NCBI GenBank assembly: GCA_016710325.1
Contig: JADJXK010000002.1
Span: 3,782,001-3,846,000 of the forward strand
DNA: 64,000 nt
Direction: 5' to 3'
Origin: Candidatus Leptofilum proximum
GTDB taxonomy: Bacteria; Chloroflexota; Anaerolineae; Promineifilales; Promineifilaceae
The notes under the pieces were generated by a model. That model saw only the letters and a program-made list of their open reading frames with translations. It had not been told where the DNA came from and ran no database searches. Made by a program: the position numbers and the translations under genes. Below, piece after piece: positions 26,468-34,722 of this stretch (positions are counted from its first letter, which is position 1; every line of letters starts with the position of its first letter).

Positions 26468-27290
26468 GACTCTCCTCTCTATCTATTTCATCTAAAATTT
26501 CCAGCAAAATTCCCTTTTGGTCAGATGGCAGTGTCCGGAAGGTTTGCACAATTCGAGCCTTTACCATACGAATGGAATGCGGAGATTTCCCCAGTAAACC
26601 GGCAATCTCCTTGGGTTCAAGCCCATCTAAAAAGTAAAGTTCAGCCACCAGCAATTGTTGGTCGCCAGATAAATGACGTTGGAAAAAAGCCTTTAGCTTT
26701 GTCCGCAGCTCTGCGTTAGAGACCACGTTTTCAACTTTCCGTTCAACGTTGCCAGTAGTCCCTACTTTGATGACTTTCTCTGGAGATTCTTCGTTCATTT
26801 CTTCCCATGATAGCGGGTTCTGATCGCCACCGCGAGAAACAGCAGCTTGTTTCCGGTTCATGTCAATCGATTTACGGCGCAGCGCCTGTAAAGCATACAT
26901 TAAAAAAGCCCGCGGTGCCTCCAGTTCGTTTTTTGCCAGAAAGGTTTGTAAATCCGCCAGCGTTTCCTGGATAACGTCTTCTTGCTCTTCAGGTCTTGTT
27001 GGCAGCCTGTGAACCTGCTGGCCGAGCCAATGTCTTAACTCCCCCCAGGCTCGCGCTTCTTTTGCCTCATCCGCATGACGGCAGCAATCATGTAGGTGTT
27101 TGGCGTAGTGCTGCCAAACTCGTGTTTGTACCGCTTCAACAACCGAGCCCTGTCCAAAACCATCTTCAACTAAATTCTGGTAAATCCTGGTTGCCAATTC
27201 TTGGGGGGCAACCAACTGCCATTTCTGGGCCAATAGATACTGCGTTACCAAGTGAGTGCAGGCTGCCAGGTCAAATTTATTTTCTTCCAC
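26457..27290 (-). CDS. ECF-type RNA polymerase sigma factor (module 1)
   Basis: The protein has about 277 residues if started at GTG 27290 (VEENKFDLAACTH), which I chose because the upstream extension reads through the likely divergent promoter region. Sigma region 2 is represented by APRAFLMYALQALRRKSID and region 4 by a helix-turn-helix, FLDGLEPKEIAGLLGKS followed by PHSIRMVKARI. The two regions are separated by a long polar linker. It heads a three-gene minus-strand unit with two zinc-binding anti-sigma-like proteins. It is divergent from the small exported peptide gene at 27419, which is a natural candidate target. Confidence 0.8.
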   Translation of the reverse strand: MEENKFDLAACTHLVTQYLLAQKWQLVAPQELATRIYQNLVEDGFGQGSVVEAVQTRVWQHYAKHLHDCCRHADEAKEARAWGELRHWLGQQVHRLPTRPEEQEDVIQETLADLQTFLAKNELEAPRAFLMYALQALRRKSIDMNRKQAAVSRGGDQNPLSWEEMNEESPEKVIKVGTTGNVERKVENVVSNAELRTKLKAFFQRHLSGDQQLLVAELYFLDGLEPKEIAGLLGKSPHSIRMVKARIVQTFRTLPSDQKGILLEILDEIDREESHAP

Positions 27291-27418
27291 GGTATGCTTT
27301 TCCGTTTGCTTGCGTCTTTTAAGAGTGAACGTTCGTTGCAGTAAAAGTTCCGATGGCCATCGGGTTTTCCACAGTCTGGCCGGGAATTCAGCCCGGCCCC
27401 AACCAAAGGAGAAACCTG

Positions 27419-27637
27419 ATGATTTGCGCGAAACAAAAACTGATTCAACTATGTTTGCTTGTCTTGATGCTTGCTTTGCTAACTGCGCCAGTGGCCGGAG
27501 CAATGGTCACCGCCGTGAGTGCCGATGCCAAGAACCATTCTACCCTCTTTGAGGCAAAGCGTATAGACAAAGCACCTGCGGCCGTAATCGCCTGCAATGG
27601 CGGTAGCGCTTCAGGAAGCAGCTGTGGTGGTGGCTAA
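27419..27637 (+). CDS. Small exported peptide with Cys/Gly/Ser tail
   Basis: The peptide has 72 residues, starting at ATG 27419 with AAAGGAGA (27405-27412) as a strong ribosome-binding site. Residues 3-30 form a Sec-type signal (KQKLIQLCLLVLMLALLTAP VAG, then A). The mature part is short and ends with a tail containing C, N, four G/S pairs and a second C, then GGG. Such tails occur in modified peptides and in small secreted Cys peptides, but no family can be named. It is divergent from the sigma gene of module 1 and converges with the TPR-CHAT gene across a strong terminator. It could be the signal, substrate or output of the CHAT-sigma system. Confidence 0.65.
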   Translation: MICAKQKLIQLCLLVLMLALLTAPVAGAMVTAVSADAKNHSTLFEAKRIDKAPAAVIACNGGSASGSSCGGG

Positions 27638-27671
27638 GAGATAAGGTCCGGTTTACTACGTGCCAGTTTTT

Positions 27672-27709
27672 TTGAGCATCCGATGCGCTTGAGAGCATTG
27701 GATGCTCAA
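27672..27709. terminator. Bidirectional rho-independent terminator between convergent genes
   Basis: TTGAGCATCCGATGC (27672-27686) pairs with GCATTGGATGCTCAA (27695-27709) with one mismatch and an 8-base loop. A run of seven T precedes and AATTTT follows, so it can work in both directions. It ends the peptide gene on the plus strand and the TPR-CHAT gene on the minus strand. Confidence 0.88.
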
Positions 27710-27711
27710 TT

Positions 27712-30700
27712 TTACGGCTCGCCAATACAAAGAAAAGCACCCCAATGAACAACGTCTTGCCCTGACTCCAATGCCTCCCGCTGTGCCATGGCCAGCGACC
27801 GTGAAACAGACAGGCCTGATTGCCAATGTTGATAGAAGCGGCGGATGAGATCCGGTGCCTGTTCATCCTGGAGGGGCCAGATTGTGCCAACTACACGTTG
27901 GGATCCGGCCATCAGGCAGGTCATTGGCAGGCTAACGTGCTCATCACCGGTAAAAACAAGGCTGCTGCCACCGCTGCAAGCAGACAGAATGGTTAACGAT
28001 GGCAGGGGAGCCAGCTGCCATAATTCATCTAACCAAATATCGCGATCATACAACGCTATACCACTAAGACGCCCGGAGAGGCCATCGTGGAAGGCGTGTG
28101 TAGCAATGTGCCAAAAAGGAAAACGGGTCAAGCCTTCTTTGCCTTTGGCCAGTGCTGCCAGATTGCTCCATGTAGCGGCCGATTCCACCAATTTTACCCC
28201 AGCTTTACCCACAATTTGTGTCATAAAGGCTGTTTCTCGCGCCACGGCAGGCAGCGATGGATAACGATCGCGAAAATCCGAAGTAGCCAGTAACAAGCCG
28301 CTGTTTTTTGTGGGAACCAGTTCAGAAGAGCGCGACCATAAAAGTGCCAGGTTGTAAAGAGATGGGACGATCACCGGTATACAGCATGACACCATAGGCG
28401 TTTCGTTTAGGTAAAGAGCTGGCCAGGGAAGGTGGTGCAGTTGGCTGTGAGGAGAAAGAATAAGATACGTTTCTGGTGTTAGTCTGGCCTGTACCGATTC
28501 GGGAAACAGCCAGGCCCCTAATTGCTTTAGCGGTCGTTCTAGGGCAACTTCACCAACGCCCTTCAAGCGGGTTATTAACTGTAAAGCCAGACGAGCCTGT
28601 CCTGAGATCGGTAATGACCACGCTTGACACTCGTCTGGCCCCAGAAAAACAACAAACAGCTGTTCATCGGTCAGGTAATAATCAAGTGCCAGCCAATTTT
28701 GACCTAACCGTTGTGACGCCAGCTCTCTGAAGTCACCAAGATCAAAATTATGAGACTGTACACTCTCAGGTTGAAGAGCTAACTGTTCTCGTTCTACCTG
28801 ACTCTTCAGCTCATCATAGGTAGCTATCTTATGCACCAGCTGTTTTCGCAAGCTGACCTGGCTGCTTAGATAAAGGGCGTCCGCTGGATTTGCAAATATG
28901 TCCGTTAATTTTTCTTGGAGCCACCGTATTTCTGTGGCTAATTCGGCCAAGGCCGTGTTTTCTGGAAGCGTGTTTCTTTGAGACTGAGCAGACCTGAGCC
29001 TCCAGGCAATTGTTTGTGCCTTACTTTCTTCAATAAAGTTCAGGGTGTCCTCGTGGGCCTCCTGCTGCACAGCCATGGTGATAGCCTTATCGAGCATCGG
29101 CAGCGGTTGCCGCAGAAATGAACCAGCGAGGGCCGGTTGCCACAGCCCCTGGCGCAGCCGATGCAAAGCTTTCATCATCGCTCTGTAATGGTCCAGCGCG
29201 GATTTGGGTTCGTTTTCCGCCAAATCTGTTGTGGCTAAGCCAGCATGAACTTGCCAGACAATTTCCTGTAAGGCATCTTGATTTAAGTCAAGGGCCTTTT
29301 CCCAGGCAGTACGGGCAGCCTCTAACTCACCGGCCTGTTGCCGATAAGTTCCCCAGGTTACATGGCAGCTGGCCAACTCCGCGCTCATATTCATTTGCGC
29401 AAAGTTGCTTTCGGCAGTGGTCAGATATTGGAAAGCCTGTTTAAGTTCCCCCAGCCGACACAAAGTTTCGCCTAACAAACGTTGGCAGAAGGCGGTTTCT
29501 ATTTTGGCTCCTTCTGCCTCAGCAATTGTTAACGCTTTTTCCAGGAAAACTATGGCTTCTGTCGTTTGGTCACCTTGTAGCAGCGTCTCTGCGCGAAGGA
29601 GGTATACCTCATAAAGATACTTATTTTGTCTGGCCTGCTTGTAATGAGCCTCAGCTTTGTCTAAATAGGTGTGGGCTTGGCCAAATTGACCTAGTTTTAG
29701 CCAACAATGAGCGAGATGTTTTTCACTAGCAGCCGTTCGATAAGCAATATTCAGAGTTTGCAGACGACGATAAGCGCGTTCCAGGAAATGCAAACTGCGC
29801 TGGTAAAAACCGAGGTGGAAATAGACCTGTCCTTGATTTAACAGGCAGACAATCGGCATCCATTCATTACCTGTCCGACCGTATAGCGCCTCCGCCTCAC
29901 TGAAATAATTCAGACTGGCCCCATAATTGCCTTTCAGCAGTTCAAATCGGCCACTGTCTAGCAAAATATCGGCTTGTAAACCATTAATATCAAAGTCAGC
30001 ATAAATCTCTCGAGCCAGCTGAAGCGCCGCACCTGCCTCTTTCAATCGCCCCATTTGATTATAAAGCTGTGCCAGAGCCGCGTGACACTGAGCTGTCCAC
30101 AAGCGAAGCTCGCCCGCCTCAAATAGCTCAAGGGCATGAAGAAACCACTTTTCAGCAGTAGAGACGTGGTCTTGTGAGGCTAAGGCAACATGCGCCAGCT
30201 GAAAATAGGCTTGAGCAGTGTACAAGGGCGCATCTTGCAGGAGTGGCAGTGCTTCTTCCAGACACGCTCTGGCCGCGGCAAAGTCAGATTGGCGGCGAAA
30301 AATGCTGGCCTGCGTCAGCAGGCAGCGACCCTGCCCCAACTGCTGATCATGGGCTTGATACGTTTTCTTGCTTTCAGAGGTTAATTCGCTGGCCAGATCA
30401 AAGCGGCCAATAAGTAGGTTGGCATAGGCCAAAGAAAGGCGGCAATCGGGTACAAATTTATCAAATCCGGCCGCTTCTAAACCAGTAGTTGCTTTGTCTA
30501 GCGCGGTGGCCGCCACGACAAAGTCTGAGCGGGTCCAGGGCAGTGCATTTAGCTGCCAATCGCAGGCAGCAAGCCATCCTTTTTCTTCCGATGCAGCAAA
30601 TTTATTTCGTGCACGAGTGATGGCTGCCTCTACAATTTGCGGCTGTGCCCAGGCATTGGCGGCACGTGCCAGGTACCAGTCAGCCAATCCTGATAAGAAG

Positions 30701-30927
30701 ACGTTATTCGTTGGCTGGGAAGCGGCAACGGCCGTAATCGCCCAGGCGTGCTTGGGTTGAGTCAGCGCAACTTTTTGGGCCAAGTTTGCTAGTGTTTGCA
30801 GAAGCTCGTTGGTTAGGGGAGGCAGATGAATGGTGCTGCTAGCCAAATCTGCTTCAGTGAGACGGCCGTATATTAAGGAGTCAGCCAGCTCTAAATATGC
30901 GTTTACCTCAGGGGATGGAGCCACCAT
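27712..30927 (-). CDS. TPR-CHAT caspase-like protease
   Basis: The protein has 1071 residues. About 1-640 are tetratricopeptide-like repeats (for example AQAYFQLAHVALASQDHVS and CQRLLGETLCRLGELKQAF). A linker follows, then a C-terminal CHAT domain with catalytic His in WHIATHAFHDG and Cys in LTILSACSGGSS. There is no signal peptide or membrane segment. This is the same architecture as the TPR-CHAT protease of type III-E CRISPR (Craspase), which cleaves a sigma-linked regulator. No cas gene is present here, but a sigma factor and a partner protein lie directly upstream on the same strand. I infer a sensor-protease controlling that sigma factor. Confidence 0.88.
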   Translation of the reverse strand: MVAPSPEVNAYLELADSLIYGRLTEADLASSTIHLPPLTNELLQTLANLAQKVALTQPKHAWAITAVAASQPTNNVFLSGLADWYLARAANAWAQPQIVEAAITRARNKFAASEEKGWLAACDWQLNALPWTRSDFVVAATALDKATTGLEAAGFDKFVPDCRLSLAYANLLIGRFDLASELTSESKKTYQAHDQQLGQGRCLLTQASIFRRQSDFAAARACLEEALPLLQDAPLYTAQAYFQLAHVALASQDHVSTAEKWFLHALELFEAGELRLWTAQCHAALAQLYNQMGRLKEAGAALQLAREIYADFDINGLQADILLDSGRFELLKGNYGASLNYFSEAEALYGRTGNEWMPIVCLLNQGQVYFHLGFYQRSLHFLERAYRRLQTLNIAYRTAASEKHLAHCWLKLGQFGQAHTYLDKAEAHYKQARQNKYLYEVYLLRAETLLQGDQTTEAIVFLEKALTIAEAEGAKIETAFCQRLLGETLCRLGELKQAFQYLTTAESNFAQMNMSAELASCHVTWGTYRQQAGELEAARTAWEKALDLNQDALQEIVWQVHAGLATTDLAENEPKSALDHYRAMMKALHRLRQGLWQPALAGSFLRQPLPMLDKAITMAVQQEAHEDTLNFIEESKAQTIAWRLRSAQSQRNTLPENTALAELATEIRWLQEKLTDIFANPADALYLSSQVSLRKQLVHKIATYDELKSQVEREQLALQPESVQSHNFDLGDFRELASQRLGQNWLALDYYLTDEQLFVVFLGPDECQAWSLPISGQARLALQLITRLKGVGEVALERPLKQLGAWLFPESVQARLTPETYLILSPHSQLHHLPWPALYLNETPMVSCCIPVIVPSLYNLALLWSRSSELVPTKNSGLLLATSDFRDRYPSLPAVARETAFMTQIVGKAGVKLVESAATWSNLAALAKGKEGLTRFPFWHIATHAFHDGLSGRLSGIALYDRDIWLDELWQLAPLPSLTILSACSGGSSLVFTGDEHVSLPMTCLMAGSQRVVGTIWPLQDEQAPDLIRRFYQHWQSGLSVSRSLAMAQREALESGQDVVHWGAFLCIGEP

Positions 30928-31009
30928 GCTGTCATTGTATCAAATAGACAGATAGGTGACATGATTCTCAAGAGTCGCTCCTGAGAAGCGACAATACCTA
31001 CGATTCGCT

Positions 31010-31828
31010 TCATTGCAGCGTGAGTACCAGCTGCAAATCACCCACCTGTACTTGGCCCGATTCATCCAGGAACGATTCGAGGTGAAGAGGTGGAAAATGG
31101 GCGCGGCCGTATTTGTCGAGAACTGCCGTTTCTACATAAAGTCCCCAGCTAATAGATGCTTGTATGGTTGCGGCTGGCTGTTTGGCTTGTGAGGCAACAA
31201 ACACCTGCAAACGCCATGTTTCCGGCCTCGCCACGGGATGGACTGCTTCCAGTAGGACTTCTAGTAGCTGACCTGAAACCTCGACTTCATCATGAAGCAC
31301 TAAAAAGCTTTCATCTTCCAGTGGAGCAACGACCCCCCGGTAGGCAAGGCCAGGTGATGAGAATAAGAGGCGACGTAACTCATCGACCAGCAACTGCCAG
31401 GTCACTTGCCAATTGCCCTTTGGAGATTGATCTACCTTCGGTTGCTCGCTCGGAGTTTCTTTCAAAAATGATAAATCGCGGCTAGCCGCCTTGGGCAGAG
31501 AAGTTAATTCATCTGCATCGTCTGCTTCCAAGATATCTAGAGCATCTAAGAAGGCTTGAAACAACCACGGGGTAACCATCATTTTTTGATAAAATGTTGG
31601 ATACCGTTGGGCGATATCGATCCCAGTTAAGGCATCATTGACAACCAAAGAAAGCATGTGGTCATCTCTTTCATCGGAGCCTGGTGGTTGAGCTGGTTGC
31701 GTTAAGAGTGTCATTAAGGAGTCTGCGGTTTGGGGCCACTGTTCAAACTCCGTGGCTCGCTGACGATACTCCGCTAATTGTTTCTGAATCCATTCTGGCA
31801 ACAAGTTGCTAGATTCGCTTTTACTCAT
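31010..31828 (-). CDS. Sigma-factor partner protein with C-terminal beta domain
   Basis: This 272-residue protein has no recognised family. The N-terminal half is acidic and helical. The C-terminal 90 residues (LQVFVASQAKQPAATIQASI... YGRAHFPPLHLESFLDES) read like the beta domain at the end of the 25314-26204 anti-sigma-like protein. No cysteine ligands are present, so if it descends from a ZAS protein the zinc site is lost. Its start overlaps the sigma gene end by 8 bases, and TPR-CHAT follows about 80 bases downstream. It is a candidate protease substrate or sigma inhibitor. Confidence 0.6.
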   Translation of the reverse strand: MSKSESSNLLPEWIQKQLAEYRQRATEFEQWPQTADSLMTLLTQPAQPPGSDERDDHMLSLVVNDALTGIDIAQRYPTFYQKMMVTPWLFQAFLDALDILEADDADELTSLPKAASRDLSFLKETPSEQPKVDQSPKGNWQVTWQLLVDELRRLLFSSPGLAYRGVVAPLEDESFLVLHDEVEVSGQLLEVLLEAVHPVARPETWRLQVFVASQAKQPAATIQASISWGLYVETAVLDKYGRAHFPPLHLESFLDESGQVQVGDLQLVLTLQ

Positions 31829-32603
31829 TTTTATCCCGTAAATCGCCCCAAATCTTTCTTAAGTTATTCAAAGCGTCAAAGTGCAGTTTATATATAGCGC
31901 TGTCACTTCTCTCCATTTTGCGTGCAATTTGCGGCAAAGAATAACCTTCTAAATAGTGTAGGATAATAATCTCCTTGCGCGCTTCTGAGGACAGCCGGTC
32001 AATAGCTGCCAACAAATCGACCCGCAAAGCAACCTGGTTGCTACTTTGTGTGGCAGTTAACGCGGATGAAATTTTTTGCCATTCCTCCCCATCATCAATG
32101 CTAACTGAGGTTTTAGCGGCTTCCACATACTCTTGTTCAATGTGCTTGCGGATAACATTTTGCAGCAAGACAGATAGCCAGGGGTCAAAGTCGATATCGT
32201 AAGGAAAACGAGCAAATAGAAGGCGGGTTGATGCCTCAGTGGCGCACTCGACGGCGTGATAAAATTTTTCACGCCCATTGTGGGGAAAGGACTTACGGCT
32301 AAGCTGGTGAAATGCCCAACGCTGTAGCTTTTCATATAAAACGTCCCAGACCTCAGAGTCGCGTTTTTCTTGAATTTGATTGAGATAGTCATGCCACTGT
32401 TCATACTTTTCTGCCACACACCATACATAACTATCCAGCTGGTGATGAGACTGTTCCTCCAGAAAATATTGAACCCGGCCTGAACCCAAGTTAGCCAGAA
32501 CAATAGGGGTAATAGCGCGAACCCAATCGTCTCCTTTTTCTATGCCGATAGTTTGGATGGCTTGCTGGATAGCTTCTGCCAGCGCAGAGTCTTCGCTGCT
32601 CAT
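31821..32603 (-). CDS. ECF-type RNA polymerase sigma factor (module 2)
   Basis: This 260-residue protein has region 2 visible as DFDPWLSVLLQNVIRKHIE and region 4 as ARKEIIILHYLEGYSLPQI with MERSDSAIYKL. A long N-terminal helical extension (about 1-80) is unusual for a minimal ECF factor. It heads a minus-strand unit with the partner protein and TPR-CHAT. The upstream 313 bases to the zinc-ribbon cluster contain a strong 15-bp inverted repeat. Its target promoters are unknown; the zinc-ribbon cluster starting at 32917 is an obvious place to look. Confidence 0.8.
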   Translation of the reverse strand: MSSEDSALAEAIQQAIQTIGIEKGDDWVRAITPIVLANLGSGRVQYFLEEQSHHQLDSYVWCVAEKYEQWHDYLNQIQEKRDSEVWDVLYEKLQRWAFHQLSRKSFPHNGREKFYHAVECATEASTRLLFARFPYDIDFDPWLSVLLQNVIRKHIEQEYVEAAKTSVSIDDGEEWQKISSALTATQSSNQVALRVDLLAAIDRLSSEARKEIIILHYLEGYSLPQIARKMERSDSAIYKLHFDALNNLRKIWGDLRDKNE

Positions 32604-32754
32604 TGATTTGCTTATAGAGGGTGGTATTCACTTATAGGCGCATTATAGGTGAAACAGACGCTGTTGAAAAGAAGTGGTAAACGTGGATGTAAGAAAATAT
32701 CAGGCAAACAGGATAGATTAAATAGTGGGAGGTGTAGAAGTGCCAGTCGCATCT

Positions 32755-32795
32755 GAGTTATGGTTGCTGCACCCCTTGTCCAGCAACCATAACTC
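32755..32795. repeat. Perfect 15-bp inverted repeat between divergent operons
   Basis: GAGTTATGGTTGCTG (32755-32769) is exactly complementary to CAGCAACCATAACTC (32781-32795), with an 11-base loop. It lies between the sigma operon (leftward) and the zinc-ribbon cluster (rightward), downstream of no gene. It is followed on the plus strand by TTGTT only, so it is a poor terminator. It could be an operator, the leader of a small RNA, or a mobile-element remnant. The remainder of 32604-32916 holds no gene I can support. Confidence 0.8.
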
Positions 32796-32916
32796 TTGTT
32801 ACCCAATTATCAGCATCCTGTCATTGCTGCATCGTCCTTGTACGTCGATTCAATTTTAAACTTCAGTCAGCCAGTGCGTCCCAGGTTTATCGGACAGTAT
32901 TTAAGAGGGGTCAAAT

Positions 32917-33648
32917 ATGTCCAAAAAAGCTCATCTTTCTTTTTATTTGTTGGTGATTGCAGCTGTTTTCACTCTTGTGGGGTGTGGAGGGAATATCGAT
33001 CGTACCGTAACCTTCTATAAGGACGAAGCATGGGAAGCCGATATTGAATTTAGTCTACCAGGCGAATTAATTGCCCTGGTTGGTTCCCCTGAAGAATTGG
33101 AAGCCGATATTGCCGAAACGGTGGCTGATTGGGAAGAAAAAGGGGCTGATGTTTCCTGGGATTCGCGACGGCAAGAAACAACTCTTATTTACTCTTTCCA
33201 TGTTGAAGGGGAAGGCCTGAGCTTACTGAACGAGATTGTTTTTGAAAACAGGGCAGCCCTACGGGTTGAAGACGCGGAGGGCCAACGACAAATCTACTTT
33301 TCTTACCGCACCTCCAATGATCTTGCAGGTGCCAGCACGGATAACGTAACCCTTCACGGCCGAGAAATTATTTCTAGCAATGGTGAGCAGATTGATTCAG
33401 GCACCGTTCAATGGGTAAATTTTGGCGGACAGCTAGAAGCAGTGCTGACGGAAAAGAGTCAGTTTAGCCTAGGAACCTTCCTTCTCATTGTTGTGGCTGT
33501 GGTCGGTATAGGTAGTGGCGGTTGGTTTGTGTGGCAGCGTCGCCAACAGCCACAATTATTGCCAGCAGCAACAGCTTTTTGCAGTAATTGTGGTGCATCT
33601 CGCAGCCCTCAGGCAAAGTTTTGTCCAAGCTGTGGGCATCCGCAATAA
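32917..33648 (+). CDS. Lipoprotein with C-terminal cytoplasmic zinc ribbon
   Basis: This 243-residue protein has a lipoprotein signal with lipobox LVGC (Cys near residue 23) and an exported beta-rich domain. A membrane helix follows (FLLIVVAVVGIGSGGWFVW, about 189-207), then WQRRQQ and a C-terminal ribbon CSNCGASRSPQAKFCPSCG. The basic residues after the helix place the ribbon in the cytoplasm. It is the first gene of the plus-strand zinc-ribbon cluster. The ectodomain function is unknown. Confidence 0.8.
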   Translation: MSKKAHLSFYLLVIAAVFTLVGCGGNIDRTVTFYKDEAWEADIEFSLPGELIALVGSPEELEADIAETVADWEEKGADVSWDSRRQETTLIYSFHVEGEGLSLLNEIVFENRAALRVEDAEGQRQIYFSYRTSNDLAGASTDNVTLHGREIISSNGEQIDSGTVQWVNFGGQLEAVLTEKSQFSLGTFLLIVVAVVGIGSGGWFVWQRRQQPQLLPAATAFCSNCGASRSPQAKFCPSCGHPQ

Positions 33649-33787
33649 GTTCTGTTCATGCTCGTGCTGAAACTCAACACTTTTGACTATTAGCTGCCGT
33701 TTTGTCCAGCGACAGCAGCTGAAAAACTTATAAATCGAAACGCCCGTTTGCTTTTTATCAATACATAACGTCCAAGGGGAATATTGA

Positions 33788-34699
33788 ATGAACTGTCCTA
33801 ACTGCGGTAAAGACAATGCGGCGAATTCTCGGTTCTGCCAACATTGTGGGGCAACTTTGTCGACACAATTGGCTGGCACATCGGTCCAATCTCCGGTTGA
33901 AGTATCTTCTAAAGCAGTACCACCGGTACTTCCCCCTGCCCCCCCAACAAGCAGCCTATCACAGATTGGCCAGGTAGGCAGCAGCGGAACCTCTGCGCTT
34001 AATATTTGGGGGCCGTTTGCCGGATACGGTACACGCGGGCGACATGTCTCCTGGCTATTGGATGACCTTGGAGAAAAAGCGGCCGCGTTGCATGAAGCCG
34101 TAACCCAACGTTTTCAGCAGCGTCAGGTCCCTTCTTCGAATATGGATTGGCAAACGTTGGTAGCCAAGGGATTGCTGGTCGAGCGTCGTCCCTTTTATTT
34201 TGTTCAGCGAGGTATTACGACAATTGCTTTATATCTCGCACGTTTCGGCAAGGATCTGTACATCTCCCAAGTAACCTATGTAAAAAGCCCCATCAGCAGT
34301 GTACGAGTAGCTTTTCTCACGCTCCTGCTTTTGTTTCAACTGTATTTTATGTTTGGGTTTACCAGCTCTTTTGTTGGCAGCGTTGAAGGGTTTGACCCGA
34401 TATTCGGCACAGGGGGAGGCTTTGGGCCGATTATTTTTTTGTTGTGCATTATTGGCCCACTAGGGGCGGTTACCAGTATCGCCTGGCTGCTGATTCTGGT
34501 TTACAGCCTTTACAAGTATGTAACCGAGAAGGATTTCCTGGCGTTGTTGCGGGCATTGCCAAACGAATTTCAGTATGACGATACTGTAGCCCTGGAAAAG
34601 GCAGTGGAGGAAACAGTTCGTCAGTCGCTGGATGTCATCGGTATTGATGTAAACCTGATGCCTCCGTCGCAGGAACGTTCCCGTCAGCGTCTAATTTAG
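33788..34699 (+). CDS. Zinc-ribbon membrane protein next to HerA
   Basis: The protein has 303 residues. An N-terminal ribbon, CPNCGKDNAANSRFCQHCG, leads into a Pro/Ser-rich linker, a soluble region (about 80-170), and hydrophobic helices at about 180-205 and 220-260 (for example FLTLLLLFQLYFMFGF and GAVTSIAWLLILVYSLY). It ends in an acidic helical tail. The HerA gene follows 23 bases downstream. The family is not recognised. It may anchor the ATPase or another cluster protein to the membrane. Confidence 0.75.
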   Translation: MNCPNCGKDNAANSRFCQHCGATLSTQLAGTSVQSPVEVSSKAVPPVLPPAPPTSSLSQIGQVGSSGTSALNIWGPFAGYGTRGRHVSWLLDDLGEKAAALHEAVTQRFQQRQVPSSNMDWQTLVAKGLLVERRPFYFVQRGITTIALYLARFGKDLYISQVTYVKSPISSVRVAFLTLLLLFQLYFMFGFTSSFVGSVEGFDPIFGTGGGFGPIIFLLCIIGPLGAVTSIAWLLILVYSLYKYVTEKDFLALLRALPNEFQYDDTVALEKAVEETVRQSLDVIGIDVNLMPPSQERSRQRLI

Positions 34700-34722
34700 G
34701 ATCTTAGAGACCATCACCTGCC

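Noticed and set aside
28087..30760. Plus-strand open frames inside the TPR-CHAT gene
   Set aside because: They lie opposite clear TPR and CHAT coding sequence and have no supporting motifs.
27712..32603. Type III-E CRISPR locus
   Set aside because: TPR-CHAT and a sigma factor resemble that setting, but no cas gene, repeat-spacer array or gRAMP-like protein occurs in the window.
32755..32795. Rho-independent terminator
   Set aside because: The stem is strong, but no gene ends into it on either strand and the following T content is low.
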